Shown: positions 1 through 8,320 of the stretch, piece after piece | Position numbering within the stretch: position 1 is the stretch's first letter | How the letters are laid out: each line of letters begins with the position of its first letter | From: Ferrimicrobium sp. | Lineage (GTDB): Bacteria; Actinomycetota; Acidimicrobiia; Acidimicrobiales; Acidimicrobiaceae | NCBI GenBank assembly: GCA_022690815.1 | Contig: JALCZJ010000014.1 | Coordinates: 1-59,241 of the forward strand | DNA length: 59,241 bases | Reading direction: 5' to 3' | Notes under the pieces: generated by a model | The model's database searches: none | What the model saw: the letters and a program-made list of their open reading frames with translations, nothing else | What the model was told of the DNA's origin: nothing | Position numbers and translations under genes: made by a program

Positions 1-184
1 TTTGGTGTCACTGCACGTCTCAAGCGACCTGACACTGCCACCATATTCAGTGACGGTCGTCTCCAAGTAGCGGTGGGTATCCACTGACCTTGCACCCTGA
101 ACGCAGGTGACATCCGAGAGTCTGGTCATGGTGGCTCCAAGGCGTGCGCAAGCTCAAAAGGGGTCGCATCGGCCACCTAAATTT
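1..184. other. Left-edge region without recognisable gene
   Basis: Short open frames run off the window edge on both strands (plus-strand frame 1 stops near base 86; a minus-strand frame is open from about base 129 to the edge). Neither shows a known motif or a ribosome binding site. The stretch 292-575, between the inverted-repeat element and the tRNA gene, likewise shows no supported gene. Confidence 0.3.
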
Positions 185-291
185 CTAGGAGCGTGCTGAA
201 TAAGTCATGTTTCAAGAAAATCACAGCTCTCTGACCTGGACTTTTAGCATCTCAGTTTGGCAATAATCGGGCTTATTTAGCACGCTCCTAG
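185..291. mobile_element. 107-bp MITE-like element with 20-bp terminal inverted repeats
   Basis: Bases 185-204 and 272-291 are inverted copies of each other with one mismatch in 20 positions. Both outer ends are CTAG, which is itself palindromic and so could be either part of the repeat or a 4-bp target duplication. The 67-bp interior has no open frame. This is the architecture of a MITE or of an insertion sequence reduced to its ends. A large stem-loop terminator is less likely because the ends are 67 bp apart and no transcription unit leads into it. The parent element family was not identified. Confidence 0.6.
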
Positions 292-575
292 CCAGGGGCC
301 AACACCGTCCAAGCTCGCGTCACTCCTTACCACCAAAGGGCGCATGAATGCGCTACTCGCCGATGAACGCTCGGGCCGGGTGTCTGGCGCCACCGACGCA
401 AACGGTCAGACGGGAGATGTCGAATGACTAAAAGACATCGCCTCACCAACCCAGCAAGGACGCGGAGAGCAATCGGACCACAATCCACACAACACCTCGT
501 TGAAGCTGCCGTGAGCGCAAATGCCACCCTTGAAACTGTCTCGTTATCGACTCAGCCTCACCAGGGACTCTGCGG

Positions 576-649
576 TGGGCGCTAGAGGACTCGAACCTCC
601 GACCTCAGCCGTGTGAAGGCTGCGCTCTAACCAACTGAGCTAAGCGCCC
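576..649 (-). tRNA. tRNA-Val (anticodon CAC)
   Basis: Read on the minus strand, this folds as a complete cloverleaf. The acceptor stem is GGGCGCT/AGCGCCC and the D-arm contains AGCTCAGTTGGTTAGAGC. The anticodon stem CAGCC/GGCTG encloses the loop TTCACAC (anticodon CAC, reading GUG valine codons). The T-arm contains GGTTCGAGTCC and the discriminator is A. The CCA end is not encoded. Confidence 0.97.
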
Positions 650-977
650 GCGAAAAATAGATCATAGTGACTCCGAGAGTTGAAGCTGTCCTCGAAGCGC
701 CTCTGGGCCCATTGGGCTAGCTGTCCTAGACACCACGGCGAAACTCCTCGCAAAACCGAGCGCATGAGCCCTCAACGCTAAGGAGACTGAGCAAGAGAGG
801 TGAAGACAAGGAGAACGAGATCAGGGTTCGACCAAAGCCTGGGAAAGACCTTGGAACATGACCCGCAAAGCTCGTCCAGTTCTCTGATCGATGTGTCAAA
901 CGAGTAGCCAAGCAGTTGGACATCTCAAGGAGCCATCGATCCAAATGGGTGGATGTATCACGTACGGTACAACGAGC
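650..977. other. Intergenic region, no supported gene
   Basis: Only short frames without ribosome binding sites, motifs or consistent codon use are present between the tRNA gene and the hairpin that follows the exporter gene. Confidence 0.4.
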
Positions 978-1016
978 AGCGTTTGGCGGCGACCCTGAGG
1001 ATCGCCGCCAAACGCT
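978..1016 (-). terminator. Strong hairpin downstream of the MFS exporter
   Basis: A perfect 15-bp inverted repeat (978-992 with 1002-1016, core GTTTGGCGGCGA) encloses a 9-nt loop. It lies about 85 nt beyond the stop codon of the minus-strand exporter gene. No U-tract follows, which is common for terminator hairpins in actinobacteria. Confidence 0.6.
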
Positions 1017-1101
1017 TTAGGTGCATAGGTCAATCAATGAGCTGTGATCGGCCACTGGGCCAATCCACTCGTGTGGCCAGCATGAACGGGCCCTATGCCG
1101 G

Positions 1102-2676
1102 TCAGTCGGTCACGGCTTCGATGGTCTTGTCCTCAGAGGGTCGTCGATTGCCGATGGCGAACCCAGTGACGGCACCGATCAGCAAGGCCATAATCCCAAC
1201 CACCATCGCCACATGCAGTCCTGACAGGAAGGCGGCGTGCGAGCCATTGGTGATCGCGGTCTGCAATAACGCCGGTATGTGTGCCACCCGCGGGGCGGCA
1301 CCCTCAGCGATCAGTGGCTTAGCGGCTAGTAGCTTCGGTGCGATAGCGCTCGGGACACCCGCCTTGGTCAGCTTACCGACAAGGGTGGAGCCGACACGAT
1401 CGAGCAAGACCGAACCGAGCACGGAGGTTCCAATGACACCGCCGATCTGCAATGCCGTTGACTGAACACCACCGGCGACCCCAGCGTCCTGTGACGGGGC
1501 ATTCCCGACGATCGCATCAGAGGTAGCAGTGAGCACAAATCCAACGCCGAGGCCCAGAATAATGAATGGAACCGCAAGCAGGAGATAGCTCGAGTTGACC
1601 TCCAATCTCGTTAAGGTCGCTAGACCAGCGGCGGCAAGCAGCATACCGATGGTGACTGGAAAGCGAGGGCCAAAGCGCTGATTGAGGACGGCTCCAAGGG
1701 GGGCCGAGACGACGAACATCGCCGTCAGTGGCAACAGGCGAACACCAGCCTGAATTGGGCTGTATCCATGAACCTCCTGGAGATACAGCGACACGAAAAA
1801 GATAACCCCGTAGAAGGCAAAGAAGTTCAAGATCACGCTAATGGTGGACATCGAGAGTGCCCGACTGGCGAAGATGCGCAACGGCACGAGCGGATTGGTT
1901 ACACGGCCCTCTGCGAAGACGAAGAGGGCGGCTGCAATAATGGCCCCACCGAAACAGGCAAGTGTCTTGGCGTCCAGCCAACCCCATGTCTGGGTTTTGA
2001 TCAGCCCGAACACCAGCAAGAACAGTGTCGCTCCAAGCGTCACAATCCCGGCAAAGTCCGGTGACTCGACATCATGCTCACGACTCTCTCGAAGCACAAG
2101 GACGCTGATGACAATGCCAATGATAGAAACCGGAACATTGAGGTAGAACACCCACTGCCACGAAACATCCTGGACGAGTAACCCACCAACTATCGGACCT
2201 CCGGCAATCGCCACCGCCGAGGCCGCACCCCAGATACCGATGGCGGTATTGAGTTTTTCAAGTGGGAAGGTCTTACGCAAGATCGCCAGCGTATTCGGCA
2301 TGATCATTGCACCAAAGGCGCCCTGGAAGGCACGAAACATGATGACAAGACCAATAGATCCCGATAACCCAACACCCGCACTTGCCAGCGCGAATCCGGC
2401 CATCCCAATGAGATAGATCTTTCGCCGTCCTAGACGGTCGCCCAACTTCCCAGCTGGGATCAGGAGTACAGCGGTAACCAGGAGATAGCCGTTGGTAACC
2501 CACTGAAGATCTGACAGACTCGCGTGTAAGCCGCGAGCGATAAAAGGGTTCGCGATCGATACGACCGTGGCGTCGAGACCGACCATGATGACCCCGAAGG
2601 CAACCGCAACCAGTGACCACCACGGGTTGCCACGTAAACGACCCTTATTTGTACCCTGCATATGTGACGATTCCAT
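1102..2676 (-). CDS. MFS drug exporter, DHA2 (EmrB/QacA, 14-TM) family
   Basis: A 524-residue integral membrane protein of the drug:H+ antiporter-2 family, which exports toxic hydrophobic compounds using the proton gradient. What can be seen: about 14 hydrophobic segments; the motif A region GDRLGRRK after TM2; the 'VTNGYLL' segment in TM2 typical of DHA2 proteins; and the central G/P-rich stretch with 'GPIVGGLL' (motif C). A start eight codons upstream (ATG at 2700) is possible, but the ATG at 2676 has AAAGGAGC just in front of it (2681-2688) and is preferred. The gene stands alone, with a hairpin terminator at 978-1016 and no adjacent regulator on the same strand. Substrate unknown. Confidence 0.93.
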   Translation of the reverse strand: MESSHMQGTNKGRLRGNPWWSLVAVAFGVIMVGLDATVVSIANPFIARGLHASLSDLQWVTNGYLLVTAVLLIPAGKLGDRLGRRKIYLIGMAGFALASAGVGLSGSIGLVIMFRAFQGAFGAMIMPNTLAILRKTFPLEKLNTAIGIWGAASAVAIAGGPIVGGLLVQDVSWQWVFYLNVPVSIIGIVISVLVLRESREHDVESPDFAGIVTLGATLFLLVFGLIKTQTWGWLDAKTLACFGGAIIAAALFVFAEGRVTNPLVPLRIFASRALSMSTISVILNFFAFYGVIFFVSLYLQEVHGYSPIQAGVRLLPLTAMFVVSAPLGAVLNQRFGPRFPVTIGMLLAAAGLATLTRLEVNSSYLLLAVPFIILGLGVGFVLTATSDAIVGNAPSQDAGVAGGVQSTALQIGGVIGTSVLGSVLLDRVGSTLVGKLTKAGVPSAIAPKLLAAKPLIAEGAAPRVAHIPALLQTAITNGSHAAFLSGLHVAMVVGIMALLIGAVTGFAIGNRRPSEDKTIEAVTD

Positions 2677-2949
2677 CGACGCTCCTTTAACGAACTTCAA
2701 CTACGGACTTATTACACCGCCGCGATGACAACGTGGGGACCCATCCGAGCCGACTACTTTGTCAGTCACTGCCATTTCTAACGACCACCCTAGCCGATTT
2801 GTTCCCATGTGCGTCCTTGATTTCACGGCTCTAAGTCTCCCAACCTGTAGCAATGATGAAAATCAGTCGAGAGCTGCGGAAACATGTCATCCGATCGGTT
2901 GACACGCAGCCTGGCGGGAACGTTTTGAGGGGGCTACACTAGAGCCCTG

Positions 2950-4119
2950 ATGACACCGCTCCTGCCCCCCGAAGAGACCATCGCTGCCGTACGAGATCGA
3001 CGTGCCCACTCCTACAAGTGGCGTCGCTACGGCGCTGATATCGTGCCAGCCTGGGTCGCTGACATGGACTTTCCACCTCCACGCCGCGCGCTCGAAGCTG
3101 GTATCGCGCTCCTCGAGGCCGGTGATACCGGCTATCCCTCGCCCGATCTCGTCAACGATTATGAAGCGGCCTACCAAGCGTGGGCACAAACAAACTTTGG
3201 AACCCAGCCAAACAGCCTGAGAACCGTTGGTGATGTCGTTGCCGCGCTGCGCATCATCGTGACGGCCGTCACCGACCCGGGAGCCGGCGTTATTGTCCTT
3301 ACACCCAGCTACCCACCGTTTTTTAGCGTCGTGGCCGGAGCAGAACGCCAACTGATCACGGTTCCAATGCTCTATGAGAATCGGAAGTACCACATTGACA
3401 TGGAACGCCTTGCCGAAGCCGCTGATGACCCCCATACCCAGGCCATCATCGTGTGCAATCCGCACAACCCAACCGGCCGCGTCTTTACTGGAGAGGAGCT
3501 CGTCGGCATTGCAACCCTTGCCGAACGCGCCAACCTCACCGTGATCTCCGATGAGATTCATCAGGATCTACGCGGACCTAACACTCGCCACATTCCCTTT
3601 ACCTCGCTGGACCACCCGGTTGGAGGTCGAGCGATTGTCCTCTCCTCACCGTCCAAATCCTTCAACATCGCTGGTCTCAAGGTTGCCCACATCGAGCTCC
3701 CGAACGACCAACAGTTGCGCAATCGCATCGAGGCCAGTGGGCTACTCACACTGTCTCAGGCGACGTCGATGGGGCTCATCGTTGGCACCCAGGCCTATCG
3801 CACCGAAGGAGGATGGCTCACCGAAGTGAATGCGATGATTGACGATAACTTTCTCAGCGTCGCCAAGGGACTCGGTGATCTCGATGTCCTCACACTCGCT
3901 GAGCGGGAGGGTACCTACCTGCAATGGGCGCAACTTCAGCGACTACCCGAGGGCCAATCCGCGTTCACGCTGCTGCTCGATCGAGCCCATGTGGCCGTGG
4001 GAGCTGGTGAAGACTATCTGCCGGGAGCTCCCTCCTATTTCCGCCTCAACCTTGCCGCCTGGCCGTCGGCGGTTGCGACCATGATCGAAAGGATCCACGA
4101 TGCGCTCAGTTCCCTCTAA
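2950..4119 (+). CDS. PLP-dependent aminotransferase, PatB/MalY type (probable cystathionine beta-lyase)
   Basis: 389 residues, fold-type I PLP enzyme. The N-terminal 'PAWVADMDF' block is the hallmark of the MalY/PatB branch, whose members cleave C-S bonds in cystathionine or other cysteine conjugates. Visible further on: the PLP-phosphate and ring-stacking region around residues 93-120, 'NPHNPTGR' at 170-177, the cofactor aspartate in 'ISDEIHQD' (about 201), and the Schiff-base lysine K236 in SPSKSFN. The promoter box TACACT (2935-2940) ends 9 nt before the ATG and no Shine-Dalgarno sequence is visible, so the mRNA is probably leaderless. The last 20 bases overlap the CmtR-like repressor gene, suggesting coupled translation. 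Aminotransferase activity rather than lyase activity cannot be excluded. Confidence 0.9.
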   Translation: MTPLLPPEETIAAVRDRRAHSYKWRRYGADIVPAWVADMDFPPPRRALEAGIALLEAGDTGYPSPDLVNDYEAAYQAWAQTNFGTQPNSLRTVGDVVAALRIIVTAVTDPGAGVIVLTPSYPPFFSVVAGAERQLITVPMLYENRKYHIDMERLAEAADDPHTQAIIVCNPHNPTGRVFTGEELVGIATLAERANLTVISDEIHQDLRGPNTRHIPFTSLDHPVGGRAIVLSSPSKSFNIAGLKVAHIELPNDQQLRNRIEASGLLTLSQATSMGLIVGTQAYRTEGGWLTEVNAMIDDNFLSVAKGLGDLDVLTLAEREGTYLQWAQLQRLPEGQSAFTLLLDRAHVAVGAGEDYLPGAPSYFRLNLAAWPSAVATMIERIHDALSSL

Positions 4120-4492
4120 ACTCACGCAAGCTCGCCTACACGACTGGAGCATCGATGGCGTCGAAGCCGACACCATCCCCTACCTGGCGCGCTTCTTCGG
4201 CGCGCTCGCGGAGCCAACTCGTCTCAAGCTGTTGCTCGCCATCGATGCCGCAGGGAAACTTGGCGCTACCGAGTGTGTCAAGGCGTCGGGGCTCTCCCAA
4301 GGACGCACCTCGGTCCATCTGGGCTGCCTTGCCGCCTGTGGGCTCATTGCCGTCGAGCGTGTTGGTCGTCGCAAGTACTACCGGATTGCAGACCCGCTCA
4401 TCCCCAACATCCTGCAGCTCGCCAGTCTGCATGCGAAGGACAATATCGCCAGTATTGCCCAATGCCAGCACGTGCACTCAACCGCGTCATAG
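4100..4492 (+). CDS. ArsR-family repressor, CmtR-like (Cd/Pb-type cysteine ligands)
   Basis: A 130-residue winged-helix repressor. 'ALAEPTRLKLL' (residues 35-45) is the ArsR-family helix-1/2 signature and residues 60-95 form the recognition helix and wing. Three cysteines, C76, C80 and C122, are spaced like the Cd(II)/Pb(II) ligands of mycobacterial CmtR (C57, C61, C102: a four-residue step, then about 41). C76 and C80 fall in 'GCLAACGL', matching the same place in CmtR. This spacing, recalled from the family, suggests a soft-metal or thiol-responsive sensor rather than a simple arsenic sensor. The start lies inside the 3' end of the preceding lyase gene (20-nt overlap), so the two are probably one operon. 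No metal pump or transporter gene is adjacent. Confidence 0.88.
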   Translation: MRSVPSKLTQARLHDWSIDGVEADTIPYLARFFGALAEPTRLKLLLAIDAAGKLGATECVKASGLSQGRTSVHLGCLAACGLIAVERVGRRKYYRIADPLIPNILQLASLHAKDNIASIAQCQHVHSTAS

Positions 4493-4641
4493 CACCTCAC
4501 CGTTCTAGTTGCTCACTGCAATCCAGGCAGCGTCGATCAACGACTCCAATCACACCCATTACCCTATGGTGCTAACGCCACTAGGCGCTGTTGATGACGA
4601 AATCGATCGCGGGTACCTACAGAACGCCGCGCGACACCCAG

Positions 4642-5229
4642 TCATACCTGCGTTGTAGCGCTGCTCAAGAGACCGCCTGCATCGATGAGAACCAGGGCAT
4701 CGAGCATCTGATCGATGAAGTCACCCCCGTTCACCGACCACTGATCGAGCACCGTCTCGGTAACCATGAACAAAACATTAGCGATCAGCGACACCCGAGG
4801 ACTCTCAATACCGACCCCGAGCCGATCGGCTATGATCGGGCGAAGTCGAACCGCCGATTCCCAGCCGTCGACCAGCCAACGCGCCCGAAGCGACGGTGTC
4901 GTGGCGAGTAGCTGTAGAAGTTGGCGATCTTGTTCTACTTCAGTTTCACCCTGCACAGCGCGGAAAACAACCTGCACCGACTCGAGAAGACTTTCGCTCC
5001 GTGGGCGCATAGCCAGTGAGGCCAGCAGCTGGTCGATCTTGAGCCATAAAAAGCTCATGACCACCTCTTCCTTGGTGGCAAAGTAGCGAAAGAAGGTTCG
5101 TGGAGAGATGCCAGCTGCTTGGGCGATCTCCTCCACCGTCGTGTGATCGAAACCCTTGGCAACAAAGAGTTCCGCCGCTCTCTGGGCTAACAACGCACGC
5201 GTGCGTTCCTTACGCTCTTTGATCGTCAT
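4642..5229 (-). CDS. TetR-family transcriptional regulator
   Basis: 195 residues from the ATG at 5229 (198 from the GTG at 5238). Residues about 8-55 carry the TetR HTH: 'AAELFVAKGFDHTTVEEIAQAAGISPRTFFRYFATKEE' split over helices 1-4. The rest is a helical ligand domain without a recognisable subtype. A -10 box TAGAGT (5242-5237) lies 7 nt before the ATG, so a leaderless start is likely. Upstream (around 5247-5258) is a GGTACC-centred half palindrome that could be its operator. It is divergent from the small membrane protein gene at 5425, the obvious candidate target. Ligand unknown. Confidence 0.88.
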   Translation of the reverse strand: MTIKERKERTRALLAQRAAELFVAKGFDHTTVEEIAQAAGISPRTFFRYFATKEEVVMSFLWLKIDQLLASLAMRPRSESLLESVQVVFRAVQGETEVEQDRQLLQLLATTPSLRARWLVDGWESAVRLRPIIADRLGVGIESPRVSLIANVLFMVTETVLDQWSVNGGDFIDQMLDALVLIDAGGLLSSATTQV

Positions 5230-5424
5230 CAACGGCACTCTATCGCTGTTGGTACCGCTGTCGGGCCGAACCGTGATGCGAACCTCCCCGGCGAGCTATC
5301 GCCACAGGAGCACTCGTTCAGGTTGCCTGGGTCCCTGGGTTAGTGCAACAAGCCACAGCAAAGCCAATGACGGCGTGCTGGTGCTGGACGCACAACGGTG
5401 TCATCCCGCTAGGCTTGCCCAGGT

Positions 5425-5955
5425 ATGGCCGCCCCACTATCAAAGCGTGAACGTCAGTTTGGCTTCGGCATCGTCGCAGCGACAGCCGTAGCCTACATCG
5501 CCATCTGGACACCGGTGATCATCGGCAAAGTCAAGCCGGCCAAGAACGCATCGTTTCTAGATAACCCAGCCGTTGCCATCACCGAGGGTCTCCTGCTCAT
5601 GGCGATTACCGCGGTGATGATCTATCGCAACCAACGTCGCTTCGCCGGTGTTGGTGCCATTATCGTGGCGCTCGGCGCTGGTTGGGGCAGCTTGGTGCTG
5701 TTGGCCTTCCCTCTTATGGCTTGGGGCGTCTACGCTGGCTTTAAGGTCGACAAAGCTCAGGTCGAGGCACGTCGCCTCGCCCGTCAGGCCAAAAAGGCTG
5801 GGCTTGCACCTCCTGGCAGCTCCGGTGGTGTCGCCAATGGATCGAGCATCGTGAACGCCAGCCAACGGCCACGGCCCACGGCCTCCAAGCGGTATACGCC
5901 ACCAAAACCACCGTCCAAACGCGAGGCGCGACGTAGGCGCAACAGCCGCCCCTAG
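5425..5955 (+). CDS. Small membrane protein with basic C-terminal tail, function unknown
   Basis: 176 residues. Three or four hydrophobic segments (about 15-33, 48-65, 75-90 and 90-107) are followed by a long charged tail rich in Arg, Lys, Pro and Ala, ending in an Arg cluster, predicted to be cytoplasmic. No family was recognised. A -10 box TAGGCT (5410-5415) ends 9 nt upstream of the ATG and there is no clear ribosome binding site, so the transcript is probably nearly leaderless. The gene is divergent from the TetR gene and precedes the lipid-type operon by 40 nt. A separate promoter-like box lies between them, so it may not belong to that operon. Confidence 0.72.
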   Translation: MAAPLSKRERQFGFGIVAATAVAYIAIWTPVIIGKVKPAKNASFLDNPAVAITEGLLLMAITAVMIYRNQRRFAGVGAIIVALGAGWGSLVLLAFPLMAWGVYAGFKVDKAQVEARRLARQAKKAGLAPPGSSGGVANGSSIVNASQRPRPTASKRYTPPKPPSKREARRRRNSRP

Positions 5956-5978
5956 CTCGACGTAAACTGGCAAGACAC

Positions 5979-6014
5979 ATGACGGGAATACTTCGGTGCT
6001 CGATTCTGCGCTAA
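5979..6014 (+). CDS. Possible 11-codon leader ORF overlapping the reductase start
   Basis: An ATG at 5979, ten bases after a TAAACT -10-like box (5963-5968), opens an 11-codon frame (M-T-G-I-L-R-C-S-I-L-R) that stops at 6014, 16 nt inside the acyl-CoA reductase gene, in another frame. If transcription starts near 5976, this would be a near-leaderless upstream ORF, and ribosomes translating it would cover the GTG start of the main gene. It contains one cysteine codon. Inference only. Confidence 0.25.
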   Translation: MTGILRCSILR

Positions 6015-8320
6015 GCGGCAAAACGCTCTTTATAACCGGTGCGACCGGATTTTTGGGGACGGCTCTCGTCGAGACGGTGCTGCGTGCCCTGCCAGAGACC
6101 AACCTGGTGCTCCTGATTCGCCCCGGGCGCAACATCAGCGCTGAGGCGCGTGCTGACAAGGATCTCTTTCGCAATAACTGCTTCGACCGGCTTCGCACGA
6201 CGCTTGGCGCCGATGGCTTTCGCGACGTCGTCGCCACCCGTGTGCGGATCGCCGCTGGCGATGTTGGAACCGATGGCCTCGGCCTTGATGCCGAGGGGCA
6301 ACGGCTCTTGAGTGAGGCCGATGTCGTCATCCATTCGGCCGCCACCGTCAGCTTTGACGCCATGTTCGACCAGGCGGTCGAGATCAACTTGCTCGGACCC
6401 ACCAGAGTCATGCATGCCTACCAAAGGGCCCGCAGTGGTCGTGAGGATCCAGGTCACTTCGTCTCTGTCTCCACCGCTTACGTCGCTGGATCACGCAAGG
6501 GCGATGCGCCCGAGCTCTCCCTCAACGACCAGCCTCACTACCCAGAGATCCCTTGGCGCCACGAGGTCGATGCGGCACGCGCCCAACGCATCTCCACCGA
6601 GGCCTCGAGCCGAGAACCAGACACGCTGGCCGAGCTGCGCGAGGCAGCAATCGCCGAACTCGGCGCCGCCGGTGTCGCCCTGCTCTCGGAGAAGATCGAG
6701 CGACTCCGGGCAGACTGGGTGAAAGACGAGATGGTCGCCAAGGGCCGCGCACGGGCACAGAGCCTAGGTTGGCCCGACGCCTATGCCATGACTAAGGCGC
6801 TTGGTGAGCGGCTCTTGGAGGCTGAACGTGCTAACGTGCCGCTCTCGATCGTGCGACCCTCCATCATTGAATCAGCGCTTCGCGACCCCTACCCCGGTTG
6901 GATCCGTGGTTTTAGGATGGCGGAGCCGATCATCATCTCCTTTGCCCGAGGTCTCTTGAAGGACTTCCCTGGCGTGCCCGAGGGCGTCGTCGACGTCATC
7001 CCGGTCGATCTGGTCGTTGGAGCGATTTTGGCTGCCGCGGCGCATCCCCCGGCAACCACGAGGTTCTACCATTCGGCATCTGGGTCACAGAATCCGCTCA
7101 AGTATCGCCAGCTCGTCTCGCTCATCCGGCGTTACTTTGGTGCCAACCCGCTCTATGACGACATCGGTCAAGCCATCGCGATCCCCGAATGGACCTACCC
7201 CGCCAGGGGCCAGGTCGAATCGACCCTCCGACGATCCAAGCGCATCGTCGATACCTCGACCAAGATCATCTCCAAGCTGCCACTGAGGGCAAACTTCACC
7301 GAGTACCAGGACCGCCTAGCCGAAACACAGCAGGGCCTCGAGCGCGCTGGGTCCTACGTCGAACTCTACGGTGCCTATGCCGAATGCGAAGCGATCTATC
7401 TGGCCGACAACTTAATGGAGCTCGCTGCCACCCTGGATGACACCGACCGAGCGACCATCGCAATCGATCCCCATCTCATCGATTGGGAGTCCTTTGTCCT
7501 TGAGACCCACCTCCCCTCGGTGGTCGAACATGCTCGTGCGCGAACTCGGCCAAAGAGCAGCGCGCCCAAGCGCGTCTCCCGCGAAGATCGACTGCGTTCC
7601 TCCCTCCTCACCGGCCACCGCTTGGCAGCCTTTGACCTTGAAAACACCATTCTGGCCGCCAACGTAGTCGACTCCTTCGCCTGGCTAGCCACCGCCAGTG
7701 TCGAGGGTAGTCATAAGCTCGCCATCGCCGCCTCTCTGTTGGCGGAGGGACCAAAGCTCCTCGCGCTCGATGGCCGAGACCGCTCAGACTTCCTGCGCTA
7801 CTTCTACCGACGCTATCGCGGCGCTGAGCTCGCCGAGCTTGAGCGACGCGCACCTGAATTCCTGACCGGCTACCTCCTACGCAAGTCCTTCCCGCTTGGG
7901 CTCGCTCGGGTCCGAGCGCATCGCAGGGCGGGTCACTATACCGTATGCATCACCGGCGCACTCTCCTTTGCCGTCGCACCCATGGCACCACTCTTTGATG
8001 AGATGCTGGCACTCAACATGGCCACCGATGCCGATGGGTACCTCACCGGTGACGTACCCGGTGCCCTGCCGATCGGCGAGGCGCGTGGAGACCTCCTGCG
8101 TAAAGTGGCCACCAACCATGGGTACAAGATCGAAGAGACCGTGGCCTATGCCGACTCCGCCAGCGATCTCCCGATGCTCGAGGCCGCCGGCACTGCCGTC
8201 GCTGTGAACCCGGATTCCAAGCTGCGCCAACTTGCAAGGCGTCGCGGGTGGCTCATCGAAGAATGGTCCCGTGCCCAGGGCTTTGGCAATATCTTTCTCC
8301 CGATCGGACGGTCACTTTGA
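5996..8320 (+). CDS. Fatty acyl-CoA reductase (extended SDR) fused to HAD-IB phosphatase
   Basis: 774 residues in two parts. Residues 8-360 form an extended-SDR, male-sterility-type acyl-CoA reductase: nucleotide motif GATGFLG at 15-21, a catalytic tyrosine/lysine pair Y263-x3-K267, and 'RPSII' at 287-291. Family members reduce long-chain acyl-CoA to fatty aldehyde or alcohol with NADPH. Residues 540-770 form a phosphoserine-phosphatase-like HAD-IB domain. Its nucleophile is D547 in 'FDLENT' (Glu replaces the usual second Asp), with motif II T653, motif III lysine near 703, and acidic motif IV D720/D724. A helical linker (about 365-535) joins them. The start is the GTG at 5996, since no better start lies upstream. 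First gene of a four-gene overlapping operon; its TGA overlaps the next TTG start. Confidence 0.9.
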   Translation: MLDSALSGKTLFITGATGFLGTALVETVLRALPETNLVLLIRPGRNISAEARADKDLFRNNCFDRLRTTLGADGFRDVVATRVRIAAGDVGTDGLGLDAEGQRLLSEADVVIHSAATVSFDAMFDQAVEINLLGPTRVMHAYQRARSGREDPGHFVSVSTAYVAGSRKGDAPELSLNDQPHYPEIPWRHEVDAARAQRISTEASSREPDTLAELREAAIAELGAAGVALLSEKIERLRADWVKDEMVAKGRARAQSLGWPDAYAMTKALGERLLEAERANVPLSIVRPSIIESALRDPYPGWIRGFRMAEPIIISFARGLLKDFPGVPEGVVDVIPVDLVVGAILAAAAHPPATTRFYHSASGSQNPLKYRQLVSLIRRYFGANPLYDDIGQAIAIPEWTYPARGQVESTLRRSKRIVDTSTKIISKLPLRANFTEYQDRLAETQQGLERAGSYVELYGAYAECEAIYLADNLMELAATLDDTDRATIAIDPHLIDWESFVLETHLPSVVEHARARTRPKSSAPKRVSREDRLRSSLLTGHRLAAFDLENTILAANVVDSFAWLATASVEGSHKLAIAASLLAEGPKLLALDGRDRSDFLRYFYRRYRGAELAELERRAPEFLTGYLLRKSFPLGLARVRAHRRAGHYTVCITGALSFAVAPMAPLFDEMLALNMATDADGYLTGDVPGALPIGEARGDLLRKVATNHGYKIEETVAYADSASDLPMLEAAGTAVAVNPDSKLRQLARRRGWLIEEWSRAQGFGNIFLPIGRSL

